Below are positions 1 through 6,813 of a DNA stretch of 33,280 nucleotides, in pieces; the first letter of the stretch is position 1, and every line of letters begins with the position of its first letter. The notes beneath the pieces were generated by a model. That model worked only from the letters and a program-made list of their open reading frames with translations. It searched no databases and was not told the DNA's origin. This DNA is from an uncultured Oscillospiraceae bacterium (GTDB lineage Bacteria; Bacillota; Clostridia; Oscillospirales; Acutalibacteraceae), in NCBI GenBank assembly GCA_900543525.1, contig UQRS01000015.1, forward strand, positions 1 to 33,280, given 5' to 3'. The translations under genes and the position numbers were made by a program.

Positions 1-239
1 GATTTTGAAATCACGTTGCCCATGGTCTGCCCCAGATTTTCCCCCACGACGCCGAGGTAATAATCCGGTGCGCGCAGGCCGAGATCCTTAAAAAACACTT
101 CATTTAAGGTGTAGTCATAGTTCTGCCCGGTATGCACCAGAATATGTTCAAAATACTGGTCGCATTTTTTGATGATGGCCGACATCTTGATAATCTCCGG
201 CCGGGTGCCGAGGATGGTCATCACTTTCATTTTTCCCAT
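1..239 (-). CDS. UDP-GlcNAc/UDP-sugar C2-epimerase, WbjD/CapG-like (partial, C-terminus off window)
   Basis: Only the first 79 residues are inside the window. They contain the hallmark of non-hydrolysing UDP-N-acetylglucosamine 2-epimerases, GTRPEIIKM at residues 11-19, and HTGQNYDY at 36-43. The following segment (NEVFFKDLGLRAPDYYL) resembles the WbjD/CapG/FnlC branch rather than general WecB enzymes. That branch carries out the last step, C2 epimerisation, in making UDP-L-FucNAc or UDP-L-QuiNAc in the cytoplasm. The ATG at 239 is preceded by a GGGGGAGGA ribosome site six bases away; a second in-frame ATG three codons later is possible. The gene follows the reductase gene by 16 bases, so the two are co-transcribed. 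The family is clear; the exact sugar is inferred from the neighbours. Confidence 0.9.
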   Translation of the reverse strand, partial: MGKMKVMTILGTRPEIIKMSAIIKKCDQYFEHILVHTGQNYDYTLNEVFFKDLGLRAPDYYLGVVGENLGQTMGNVISK

Positions 240-255
240 ATTGCGCTCCTCCCCC

Positions 256-1116
256 TTACAGCCCGTAATGCGGGTACATGGATTTGTGTGCCCGCATCCA
301 GGCGGCCAGTTCGGCAATCATCTGCTCATAATCCGGTATACGATAATCGAAATCGAATCGTGTACGCTTTAGCGATTTGTCGGCGCGGACTCCCGCTGCC
401 GGCCGGATCGTTACCGCGTCGTTTCGCAGATAGCGGTTGAACAGCTTCAGCAATTCATATTTGCTGATTGACCGATCGGGCACAGCGTTATACAGCCCGT
501 GCGTGCGGGAGAGGGCTGCCGCCTCCATCGTTCGTGCAAGCTGAAGCGTTGTTTGCCCTGTCCATATGGCTTTTGTGTAGCCGTCGACCTCCCCCTCCTG
601 CTGCATGAACCAATTGAGCAGACCTATCCCCTCGGGATGAAGGTCGGGGCCGACAATGGAATTGCGGAGCGTGAGGTTTTTTTCATCCTCCAGCTCGCCG
701 AGCGCCTTGGAACGGTCATAAAAGGTCTCCCCATCCGGGAGGTCATCCTCCGTATAGCTGCCCCTGCGGCCGGAGAAAACGCAGTCCGTGCTCATATGAA
801 TTACCTGCGTATGCGTGCCGGCCGTCGCCTCGGCCAGAAAATGCGGGAAATACGCGTTTAAAAAGACGGCCAGGCCTTTATTCTGCTCTGCAAATTGGTT
901 GAGAATACCGATGCAGTTGATGACCGTGTCAAAATTCCCCTCGGACAGCATTCTTTCCATTGCCGCCGTATCTTTCGCGTCGCCGGCAATGTTTCGCACA
1001 TAGTTCGACGTCGTCCGATCAAAGCCGAGCACCTCATATCCTCGCTCCTGCAAATAGAGAGAGATCGTATGCCCCGCCATGCCGTTGCATCCAAGCACCA
1101 AAAATTTCAAAGCCAT
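256..1116 (-). CDS. SDR-family sugar-nucleotide reductase, RmlD/WbvR-like
   Basis: This 286-residue protein is a short-chain dehydrogenase/reductase of the dTDP-4-dehydrorhamnose reductase (RmlD) type. It has the nucleotide-binding glycine motif GCNGMAG (residues 9-15), the STDCVFSG segment (109-116) and the catalytic Tyr133-x3-Lys137 pair. It lies between a CapE/FnlA-type dehydratase and a WbjD-type epimerase, the position of the 4-keto reductase in the UDP-L-FucNAc and UDP-L-QuiNAc pathways. The FucNAc reductase CapF/WbjC is about 370 residues with a C-terminal cupin domain, which is absent here, so the shorter WbvR-like enzyme of the QuiNAc route fits better. The ATG has an AGGAGG site four bases upstream. 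Reduction of the 4-keto sugar with NAD(P)H is inferred from the family. Confidence 0.85.
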   Translation of the reverse strand: MALKFLVLGCNGMAGHTISLYLQERGYEVLGFDRTTSNYVRNIAGDAKDTAAMERMLSEGNFDTVINCIGILNQFAEQNKGLAVFLNAYFPHFLAEATAGTHTQVIHMSTDCVFSGRRGSYTEDDLPDGETFYDRSKALGELEDEKNLTLRNSIVGPDLHPEGIGLLNWFMQQEGEVDGYTKAIWTGQTTLQLARTMEAAALSRTHGLYNAVPDRSISKYELLKLFNRYLRNDAVTIRPAAGVRADKSLKRTRFDFDYRIPDYEQMIAELAAWMRAHKSMYPHYGL

Positions 1117-1158
1117 ATGCCTCCTTTACCGACACACCGCGGCACAATTCCGACTCGG

Positions 1159-2214
1159 TCAGGGCTGCCCCATGCGAGCCAGCTCCTCCCGAATATAAGA
1201 GAGGGAGAGCAGCTTTGCTTTTACCGCCTCCACATCCAGCAGAGTCGTGTTGCCGGAATTAAACTCGGTCAGCACGTCGCGTGCGGTGTCACCGTGAATA
1301 AAATACTTGTCGTAATTCAAATCCCGCCGGTCGCAGGGCACGCGATAAAACTTGCCCAGATCGACGGCCTGCGCGCACTCCTCATTGGTCAGGAGGGTTT
1401 CGTACATTTTCTCCCCGTGGCGGATGCCGATAACCTTTATCTCGGCCTGTGGGCAAAAGAGCTGCCGCACCGCCTCGGCCAGGACGCCGATGGTGCAGGC
1501 CGGCGCCTTCTGCACCAGAATATCGCCCGAGACCCCCTCCTCAAAAGCGAAGAGGACGAGGTCGACCGCCTCCTCCAACGACATGATAAAGCGGGTCATG
1601 TTGGGATCGGTAACGGTCAAGGGAGCGCCGGCCCTGATCTGCTCAATCCAAAGCGGAATCACCGACCCGCGAGAGCACATGACGTTGCCGTAGCGGGTGC
1701 AGCAGATTTTGGTCCGCTCGGGCGAGACGGTGCGGGATTTGGCCACCACGACCTTCTCCATCATCGCCTTGGAGGTACCCATCGCATTGACCGGGTAGGC
1801 CGCCTTATCGGTTGAGAGGCAGGTCACACGCTTTACCCCGGCCTCGATTGCGGCGGTTAAAACATTCTCCGTTCCGAGGACGTTGGTTTTCACCGCCTCT
1901 ACGGGAAAAAATTCGCAGGAGGGAACCTGCTTTAACGCCGCCGCGTGGAAGATATAGTCGACGCCATGCATCGCATTCTTTACCGAGGAAAGGTCGCGCA
2001 CATCTCCGATGAAAAACTGAATTTTTCCGGCGGCCTGCGGCATTTTCGCCTGAAACTCGTGCCGCATGTCATCCTGTTTTTTCTCATCCCTTGAAAAAAT
2101 GCGGATCTCACCGATATCGGTATCCAGAAAACGGTTCAAAACAGCGTTGCCAAAGGAACCTGTTCCGCCCGTAATCAGCAGCGTTTTTCCAGAGAAAATG
2201 GAACTGTCGGGCAT
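1159..2214 (-). CDS. UDP-GlcNAc 4,6-dehydratase/5-epimerase, CapE/FnlA/WbjB-like
   Basis: This 351-residue polysaccharide-biosynthesis SDR enzyme has GGTGSFG at residues 16-22, STDKAAYPVNAMGTSK at 134-149 and a GIRHGEKMYE segment. In most relatives the catalytic pair is Tyr-x3-Lys; here it is Met145-x3-Lys149, the signature of the CapE/FnlA/WbjB group, which dehydrates UDP-GlcNAc and inverts C5. It is the first gene of the three-gene set and starts the pathway. An open frame extends 39 codons further upstream, but the ATG at 2214 is chosen because it carries a GAGGGGGAGA ribosome site five bases away and begins right before the Rossmann fold. The reductase gene follows after 42 bases. Function of the group is well established; the final sugar depends on the downstream reductase. 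Confidence 0.92.
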   Translation of the reverse strand: MPDSSIFSGKTLLITGGTGSFGNAVLNRFLDTDIGEIRIFSRDEKKQDDMRHEFQAKMPQAAGKIQFFIGDVRDLSSVKNAMHGVDYIFHAAALKQVPSCEFFPVEAVKTNVLGTENVLTAAIEAGVKRVTCLSTDKAAYPVNAMGTSKAMMEKVVVAKSRTVSPERTKICCTRYGNVMCSRGSVIPLWIEQIRAGAPLTVTDPNMTRFIMSLEEAVDLVLFAFEEGVSGDILVQKAPACTIGVLAEAVRQLFCPQAEIKVIGIRHGEKMYETLLTNEECAQAVDLGKFYRVPCDRRDLNYDKYFIHGDTARDVLTEFNSGNTTLLDVEAVKAKLLSLSYIREELARMGQP

Positions 2215-2267
2215 AATTCTCCCCCTCATATTACGAAAAATACACAAGCGTATGCCATGTGTCGTGT

Positions 2268-2302
2268 GAATTTGGAAGCCTCTTTGAAAGACTCCCAAAT
2301 TC
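2268..2302 (-). promoter_or_regulatory. Stem-loop in the leader of the sugar-nucleotide operon
   Basis: An 8-bp perfect stem (gaatttgg with ccaaattc) closes a further, imperfect inner stem, about 55 bases before the dehydratase start codon. On the minus strand a TGGTATACG extended −10-like sequence lies directly upstream, so a transcript starting there would begin with this hairpin. There is no U-run, so it is not an ordinary terminator. A role in mRNA stability or control is a guess. Confidence 0.35.
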
Positions 2303-2305
2303 GTA

Positions 2306-2492
2306 TACCATCGGTTAACAAGGGCAAACACGCCTGCAACGCGTCTTTCCGGCGCTTTTTGTCCTTTTCGCCTTGGCGGGCGTCAGCCCGCCTGCGTCTC
2401 AAAAACCGAAAAACACTCGAAAATCCATCACTGGCAGGTGCTTTGCAGTTTTGCTAAAGCAAAACCTTGTATTCCCTTATCAACCGATGGTA
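2306..2492. repeat. 187-bp intergenic segment bounded by 19-bp inverted repeats
   Basis: The ends at 2306-2324 and 2474-2492 are inverted copies of each other, matching at 17 of 19 positions around a core AACCGATGGT. Inside are two smaller perfect hairpins: ggcgggc/gcccgcc at 2375-2392 and gttttgc/gcaaaac at 2448-2465. No coding sequence is apparent. This accounts for most of the 377-bp gap between the transketolase and the dehydratase genes. It looks like a small non-autonomous or palindromic intergenic element, but I see no flanking target duplication. Confidence 0.5.
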
Positions 2493-2526
2493 AACCGGAT
2501 AGAGAAAACACCCCATCCGGTTCCAT
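2487..2526 (-). terminator. Possible transcription end after the transketolase genes
   Basis: A perfect 8-bp stem (aaccggat with atccggtt) with a 14-base loop is extended by four more pairs beyond a two-base bulge. It lies about 65 bases downstream of the transketolase C-subunit stop codon, where the long operon would be expected to end. There is no U-tract after it, so this is a weak candidate; it also overlaps the right end of the inverted-repeat element. Confidence 0.3.
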
Positions 2527-2591
2527 ACAGTGGCACAAGACCGCGGCCGGAGCAGGACGCAAGCCTTCAGCCCGCCGCGGACATGCCATCC

Positions 2592-3536
2592 TTATTTCAA
2601 TGTAATCGCCTGCTTCGCCGCGGCGGCAATGTGCGGCGCGGTCAGTTTGTGATACTCCAGCAGTTCGAGCGCCGGGCCGGAAATTCCGTAGGTGTCCCGC
2701 ACGCCAACCCGGACAACCGGCGTCGGCGCTTTTTCGGAAAGCACCTCACACACGGCCGAGCCGAGCCCTCCGACAATCGAGTGCTCTTCCGCCGTGACGA
2801 TGGCGCCGGTCTCCCGCGCGGCCTTCAGCACGGCCGCCTCGTCCAGAGGCTTGATGGTCGCCATGTTGAGAATGCGGGCCGAAACGCCCTCCTTCTCCAG
2901 CAGCTTGGCAGCCTCCAGCGCTTCGGCCACCATGAGGCCGGTTGCGATGATGGTAACGTCGCTGCCCTCGACCAGGGTGTTGGCCTTGCCAATCTCAAAG
3001 GCGTAGTCCTCGTCAAAAATAACCGGCACAGCCAGTCGGCCAAACCGCATATACACCGGGCCGTCGTGCGCGAAAGCAGCCAGGACGGCCTTTTCCGCCT
3101 CCACCTCGTCGGCGGGATTGATGATGGTCATGCCGGGAATGGTGCGCATCAGGGCGATGTCCTCGCAGCACTGATGGGTCGCGCCGTCCTCACCGACCGA
3201 GACGCCGGCGTGGGTCGCACCGATTTTTACATTCAGATGCGGATAGCCGATCGAGTTGCGCACCTGCTCAAAGGCACGGCCGGCGGCAAACATGGCGAAC
3301 GAGCTGGCAAAAACCGTCATGCCGGTCGCGGCGACGCCGGCTGCGATGCTCATCATATTCTGTTCGGCGATGCCGCAGTTGTAAAATTTATCCGGGAAGG
3401 CACTCTTGAACTTGCCGGTGCGGGTCGCCCCCGCAAGATCGGCGTCCAGAACCAGAAAATCCTTCCCCGCGTTGCCAAGTGCAATCAGGCCTTTCCCGTA
3501 TCCGTCACGGGTAGCTGCTTTTTTAACTTCTGCCAT
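2592..3536 (-). CDS. Transketolase, C-terminal subunit
   Basis: This 314-residue protein matches the pyrimidine-binding plus C-terminal half of transketolase. GIAEQNMMSIAAG at residues 55-67 holds the conserved glutamate (Glu58) that activates thiamine diphosphate, and the C-terminal domain carries the usual VTAEEHSIVGGLGS segment. The N-terminal half is the separate gene 17 bases upstream, and both together make the enzyme that moves two-carbon ketol units in the pentose phosphate pathway. Split transketolases are common in Clostridia and archaea. The ATG has a GGGAGGA site at a slightly long distance. It is the last gene of the long minus-strand run. Within the superfamily a DXS-like role is less likely because of the pairing with the N-subunit. 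Confidence 0.93.
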   Translation of the reverse strand: MAEVKKAATRDGYGKGLIALGNAGKDFLVLDADLAGATRTGKFKSAFPDKFYNCGIAEQNMMSIAAGVAATGMTVFASSFAMFAAGRAFEQVRNSIGYPHLNVKIGATHAGVSVGEDGATHQCCEDIALMRTIPGMTIINPADEVEAEKAVLAAFAHDGPVYMRFGRLAVPVIFDEDYAFEIGKANTLVEGSDVTIIATGLMVAEALEAAKLLEKEGVSARILNMATIKPLDEAAVLKAARETGAIVTAEEHSIVGGLGSAVCEVLSEKAPTPVVRVGVRDTYGISGPALELLEYHKLTAPHIAAAAKQAITLK

Positions 3537-3553
3537 AATCTTCTGCTTCCTCC

Positions 3554-4393
3554 CTATCTCTCGAGCGCGGCGAGCGTCTGCTCCAGCTCAGCCATAGCGG
3601 TTTTATATTCCTCTGCGTTCGGGGCAACACCGTGCCAGCCGCAGACATTCTCCATAAAAGAGACGCCCTTGCCCTTGACCGTTTGGCAGATGATGGCGCA
3701 GGGCTTGTCCGACTTCTCCCCCGCCTCGACCGCGCGCTCGATCGCCTCGAGGTCGTGGCCGTCAATGACCTCGACGTGCCAGCCGAAGGCGGCGAACTTC
3801 TCATCAAGCGGAAGCGGAGAATTTACCTCCTCAATCGTGCCGTCGATTTGCAGGTGGTTCAGATCGACAAAGGCGGTCAGGTTATCCAGCTTTTTGTGGG
3901 CGGCGAACATGGCGGCCTCCCAAACCTGCCCCTCCTCCGACTCGCCGTCGCCGACGATGGTATAGACGCGATAATCCAGTCCCCTGTGCTTGGCCGAAAG
4001 CGCCATGCCGCAGGCGGCCGAGATTCCCTGTCCGAGCGAACCGGTCGACATATCGACACCCGGCACCTTCTTCATATCCGGGTGTCCCTGCAGGAAATGC
4101 CCCGTCTTGCGAAGGGAAGCCAGCTCCTCCACCGGGAAGAAGCCGCGGTTGGCCAGCGCCGCATAGAGGGCGGGCGCCGCATGCCCCTTGGAAAGCACAA
4201 AACGATCGCGGTTCTCCATCCCCGGGTTGGCCGGGTCGATGTTCATCTTATCAAAATACAGATAAGACAAAATTTCCGCAATCGAGAGAGAGCCGCCCGG
4301 GTGGCCGGATTTCGCGTTGTAGGTTCCCACAATCGCGCCCATCCGGATTTTCGCAGCGGCGATTTCCAGTTGTTTTTTGGTGTTGGAATCCAT
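3554..4393 (-). CDS. Transketolase, N-terminal subunit
   Basis: This 279-residue protein is the thiamine-diphosphate-binding half of transketolase. It shows SGHPGGSLS (residues 29-37), KGHAAPALYA around His71, the GSLGQG turn at 118-123 and the diphosphate/Mg motif GDGESEEGQ at 148-156. The partner C-subunit follows after 17 bases, and the two should form the complete cytoplasmic enzyme. The frame stays open eight codons upstream to a TTG, but the ATG at 4393 starts the normal first helix and has an AAAGGA site upstream, although with a long spacer. The HAD phosphatase gene ends 55 bases upstream. The family assignment is secure. Confidence 0.93.
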   Translation of the reverse strand: MDSNTKKQLEIAAAKIRMGAIVGTYNAKSGHPGGSLSIAEILSYLYFDKMNIDPANPGMENRDRFVLSKGHAAPALYAALANRGFFPVEELASLRKTGHFLQGHPDMKKVPGVDMSTGSLGQGISAACGMALSAKHRGLDYRVYTIVGDGESEEGQVWEAAMFAAHKKLDNLTAFVDLNHLQIDGTIEEVNSPLPLDEKFAAFGWHVEVIDGHDLEAIERAVEAGEKSDKPCAIICQTVKGKGVSFMENVCGWHGVAPNAEEYKTAMAELEQTLAALER

Positions 4394-4448
4394 GGCTTCA
4401 CACAATCCTTTCAGCAATTCAAAGAAATAGAGAAAATATAGTGACAGG

Positions 4449-5282
4449 TCAATCCTGTAATTTCTGCTTTAAATAGTCGATAAAGTCTGCGACGCAGCCC
4501 TCCTCACACCGGCCGGCTGTAAAGTCCACCCGGCTTTTGATCTCCTCCGGCGCACCGGAGGGGGCTGCGCTGATTCCGGCGGCGGCAAGCATCTCCACAT
4601 CGTTGAAGTAATCCCCGATGGCAAAGCTTTTGCTGCGCGGAATCCGGTAGTGCGCCGCGAGGCGGGAGAGTGCCTCCCCCTTATTCACGCCGCCGCAGGT
4701 CAGCTCGTAATAAATGTCGGCCGTCTCCAGAAAATAATAGTCGCCGCAGTTGTACGGCCTGCAGCGGGTGTGGAGGCGTTCCATCTCTTCCCGGTCGAAG
4801 GTGGCAAAAAGCACCTTGGTCCAGGGCCGTTCATAAATCTCCGCCTCCGAAAGGGGCAGAGGAGAAATCTGCTCATATTCCATATGTGCGCGAACCGCGT
4901 CGGTCCGGTTCAGCAGATACAGCTCACGGAGGTGATGCGCCTCCGCTCCGACGGCGGGAAATTCCTGCACCAGCTCTTTTACAAGCGGCTTGACCTCCTC
5001 CGGCAAAGTGCGGCTGTAAATCGGCCGCTCGGCCGCATAGTCATAAATCACCGCGCCATTGCAGGTTACCACGCCGGCGTTGGCGCCCGACTGCGTTACA
5101 TAAAGGCGCGTAGCCTCTACCGAACGGCCGGTCGCGATGGAAAACAGGCCGCCCTGTTTCACAAAAAAATCAATCGCCGCAAGGTTGCGTTCGGGAATCC
5201 TCCCCTCATGCACCAGGGTGCCGTCGATGTCCGACAGCAGCAGGCAGCCGTTGAAAAGGCCGCCCTTGCGAAATGCGGGCAT
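4449..5282 (-). CDS. HAD-superfamily phosphatase, Cof/YidA-like
   Basis: This 277-residue protein is a Cof-type (class IIB cap) HAD hydrolase. The nucleophile motif is SDIDGTL with Asp18 and Asp20; motif II is TGRS near residue 51, motif III the lysine in VNKGEAL, and motif IV is GDYFNDVEM. Such enzymes dephosphorylate small phosphorylated metabolites such as sugar phosphates in the cytoplasm; the substrate cannot be read from sequence. The start at 5282 is chosen over an upstream in-frame TTG because GGAGGAG lies five bases before it. It sits between the pseudouridine synthase and transketolase genes with short gaps, so it is probably in the same operon. The position next to transketolase hints at a sugar phosphate but does not prove it. 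Confidence 0.88.
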   Translation of the reverse strand: MPAFRKGGLFNGCLLLSDIDGTLVHEGRIPERNLAAIDFFVKQGGLFSIATGRSVEATRLYVTQSGANAGVVTCNGAVIYDYAAERPIYSRTLPEEVKPLVKELVQEFPAVGAEAHHLRELYLLNRTDAVRAHMEYEQISPLPLSEAEIYERPWTKVLFATFDREEMERLHTRCRPYNCGDYYFLETADIYYELTCGGVNKGEALSRLAAHYRIPRSKSFAIGDYFNDVEMLAAAGISAAPSGAPEEIKSRVDFTAGRCEEGCVADFIDYLKQKLQD

Positions 5283-5309
5283 AAATCTCCTCCATATCTT
5301 CTGCAAGGG

Positions 5310-6221
5310 TTACAAGGGTTTTAAACGGTTTAAAAAATCGGTAAAATAGTCGGGCAGCTCGCTTTCAAAGGTCAGGCGCTCCCCCGTGACGGGATGGTCA
5401 AAGCCGATCCGCTTCGCATGGAGACACTGCCCGTTTAGAAAGGCAATCTGCTTCTTCGGCCCGTAGAGCGGGTCGCCGGCCACCGGATGCCCAATATAGG
5501 CCATATGCACCCGAATCTGATGGGTGCGCCCGGTCTCCAGCCGGAGGCGAAGGTGGCAGAACCCCTCGTACCGCTGCAGCACCGTAAAATGGGTAACCGC
5601 CGGTTTGGAGTGCTGGTCGGTCACGGCCATCTGCTTGCGTTTGACCGGATGCCGGCCGATGGGGGCGTCCACCCAGCCGCTGTTCTCTTTTATATTTCCG
5701 TACACGACCGCCTCATAACAGCGGTCGAAGGTGTGTTCCTGAATCTGTTTTGCGAGGCCGGTGTGCGCACGATCACTTTTGGCCACAATCAGCAGGCCGC
5801 TGGTGTCCTTATCAATGCGGTGGACAATGCCCGGCCGCAGCACGCCGTTGATGCCCGAGAGGCTGTCGCCGCAATGCGCCAGCAGCGCGTTGACCAGCGT
5901 GCCGTCCCGGTTGCCCGGCGCCGGATGCACGACCATCCCCTTCGGTTTGTTCACCACCAGAAGATCATCGTCCTCATACACGATGTCGAGAGGGATATCC
6001 TCCGCCTCGACATCCAGCGCCTCCGGCTCCGGCAGGGTGAGAAGAAGATGGCTGCCCGGTCGGATTTTGAGAGATTTTACGGCGGGAGCGCCGTCTACCT
6101 CCAGGCCGCCGGACGCAATCACTGCGGCGGCCGCCGCCCGGCTGATTCCGGCAACCCGGCTGATCAGCAGGTCGGCGCGAACCGGCGCCTCCTCCGCACA
6201 GACAAATTCCATGCGCTCCAT
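5310..6221 (-). CDS. RluA/RluD-family 23S rRNA pseudouridine synthase
   Basis: This 303-residue protein has an N-terminal S4 RNA-binding domain (about residues 12-75) followed by the RluA-type catalytic domain. The catalytic aspartate is Asp137 in HRIDKDTSG (134-142), and the later RLETGRTHQIR and GDPLYG segments are typical. It turns uridine into pseudouridine in 23S rRNA; Bacillus subtilis YlyB is the matching gene and also follows lspA. The frame opens further upstream but has no ribosome site there. The ATG at 6221 has GGGAG nine bases upstream; a second ATG three codons later is possible. It follows lspA by 46 bases. The exact uridine targets are unknown. Confidence 0.93.
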   Translation of the reverse strand: MERMEFVCAEEAPVRADLLISRVAGISRAAAAAVIASGGLEVDGAPAVKSLKIRPGSHLLLTLPEPEALDVEAEDIPLDIVYEDDDLLVVNKPKGMVVHPAPGNRDGTLVNALLAHCGDSLSGINGVLRPGIVHRIDKDTSGLLIVAKSDRAHTGLAKQIQEHTFDRCYEAVVYGNIKENSGWVDAPIGRHPVKRKQMAVTDQHSKPAVTHFTVLQRYEGFCHLRLRLETGRTHQIRVHMAYIGHPVAGDPLYGPKKQIAFLNGQCLHAKRIGFDHPVTGERLTFESELPDYFTDFLNRLKPL

Positions 6222-6267
6222 CTTCTGAACTCCCGCCTTCCCCTGACGCTTAAAGGATAAAGAGGAC

Positions 6268-6765
6268 TCACTCCCCCGACTCCTCGGTCGAGATGCGCCG
6301 TCCCAGCCGATAGTCCCGGATAGTATCCACAATGAAGTAGACCAGGATCAGTAGAACGCCGATCACGACACAGCAATCCGCGATATTGAAAATATAAAAA
6401 TCCATGAACTGTACGTCAATAAAGTCTACAACATATCCGCGGAAAATCCGGTCGATCATATTGCCGACTCCGCCGGCCAGCACAAGGCAAATTGCCCAGT
6501 ACATCATCCGACTTTTAAACGCTTTTTTGATCAGCAGGCCGATGCAGACCGCCAAAATGATCGCACTGAAGGAGAGCAGCAACCAACGCTGATTTTCAAA
6601 AAAGCCAAACACCGCACCCTTGTTGTGGATATAGGTCAGGTTCAGCACCTTATCCACAAGCACGGTGCTCTGCCCGTAAGCCATGTTAGAAACGACCAGA
6701 TACTTGGTCAGTTGATCCAGCCCGACCATCAGCAGGCCGAAAAGAACCGCGCACAGATAAACCAT
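6268..6765 (-). CDS. lspA: Lipoprotein signal peptidase (signal peptidase II)
   Basis: This 165-residue membrane protein has the four hydrophobic segments and conserved boxes of LspA: LDQLTKYLV (16-24), NKGAVFGFF (48-56), GNMIDR…VVDFID (101-117) and FNIAD (126-130). The catalytic aspartates are Asp114 and Asp130. It cleaves the signal peptide of diacylglyceryl-prolipoproteins at the cytoplasmic membrane. Length is normal for the family. The ATG has an AGGAGGGAGGA-rich site upstream. It sits between ileS (48-bp gap) and the RluD-type gene (46-bp gap), the same order as ileS–lspA–ylyB in Bacillus. The C-terminal tail is hydrophilic and probably cytoplasmic. Confidence 0.96.
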   Translation of the reverse strand: MVYLCAVLFGLLMVGLDQLTKYLVVSNMAYGQSTVLVDKVLNLTYIHNKGAVFGFFENQRWLLLSFSAIILAVCIGLLIKKAFKSRMMYWAICLVLAGGVGNMIDRIFRGYVVDFIDVQFMDFYIFNIADCCVVIGVLLILVYFIVDTIRDYRLGRRISTEESGE

Positions 6766-6784
6766 CTAACGACTCCTCCCTCCT

Positions 6785-6804
6785 GCCGGAGGAAATGCTC
6801 CGGC
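6785..6804 (-). other. Stem-loop between ileS and lspA
   Basis: A perfect 7-bp GC-rich stem (gccggag with ctccggc) with a 6-base loop lies between the ileS stop and the lspA ribosome site. There is no U-run on either strand, so it is not a terminator. It may protect or separate the two parts of the message, but it could be chance in GC-rich sequence. Confidence 0.3.
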
Positions 6805-6813
6805 TCGGCAGGT

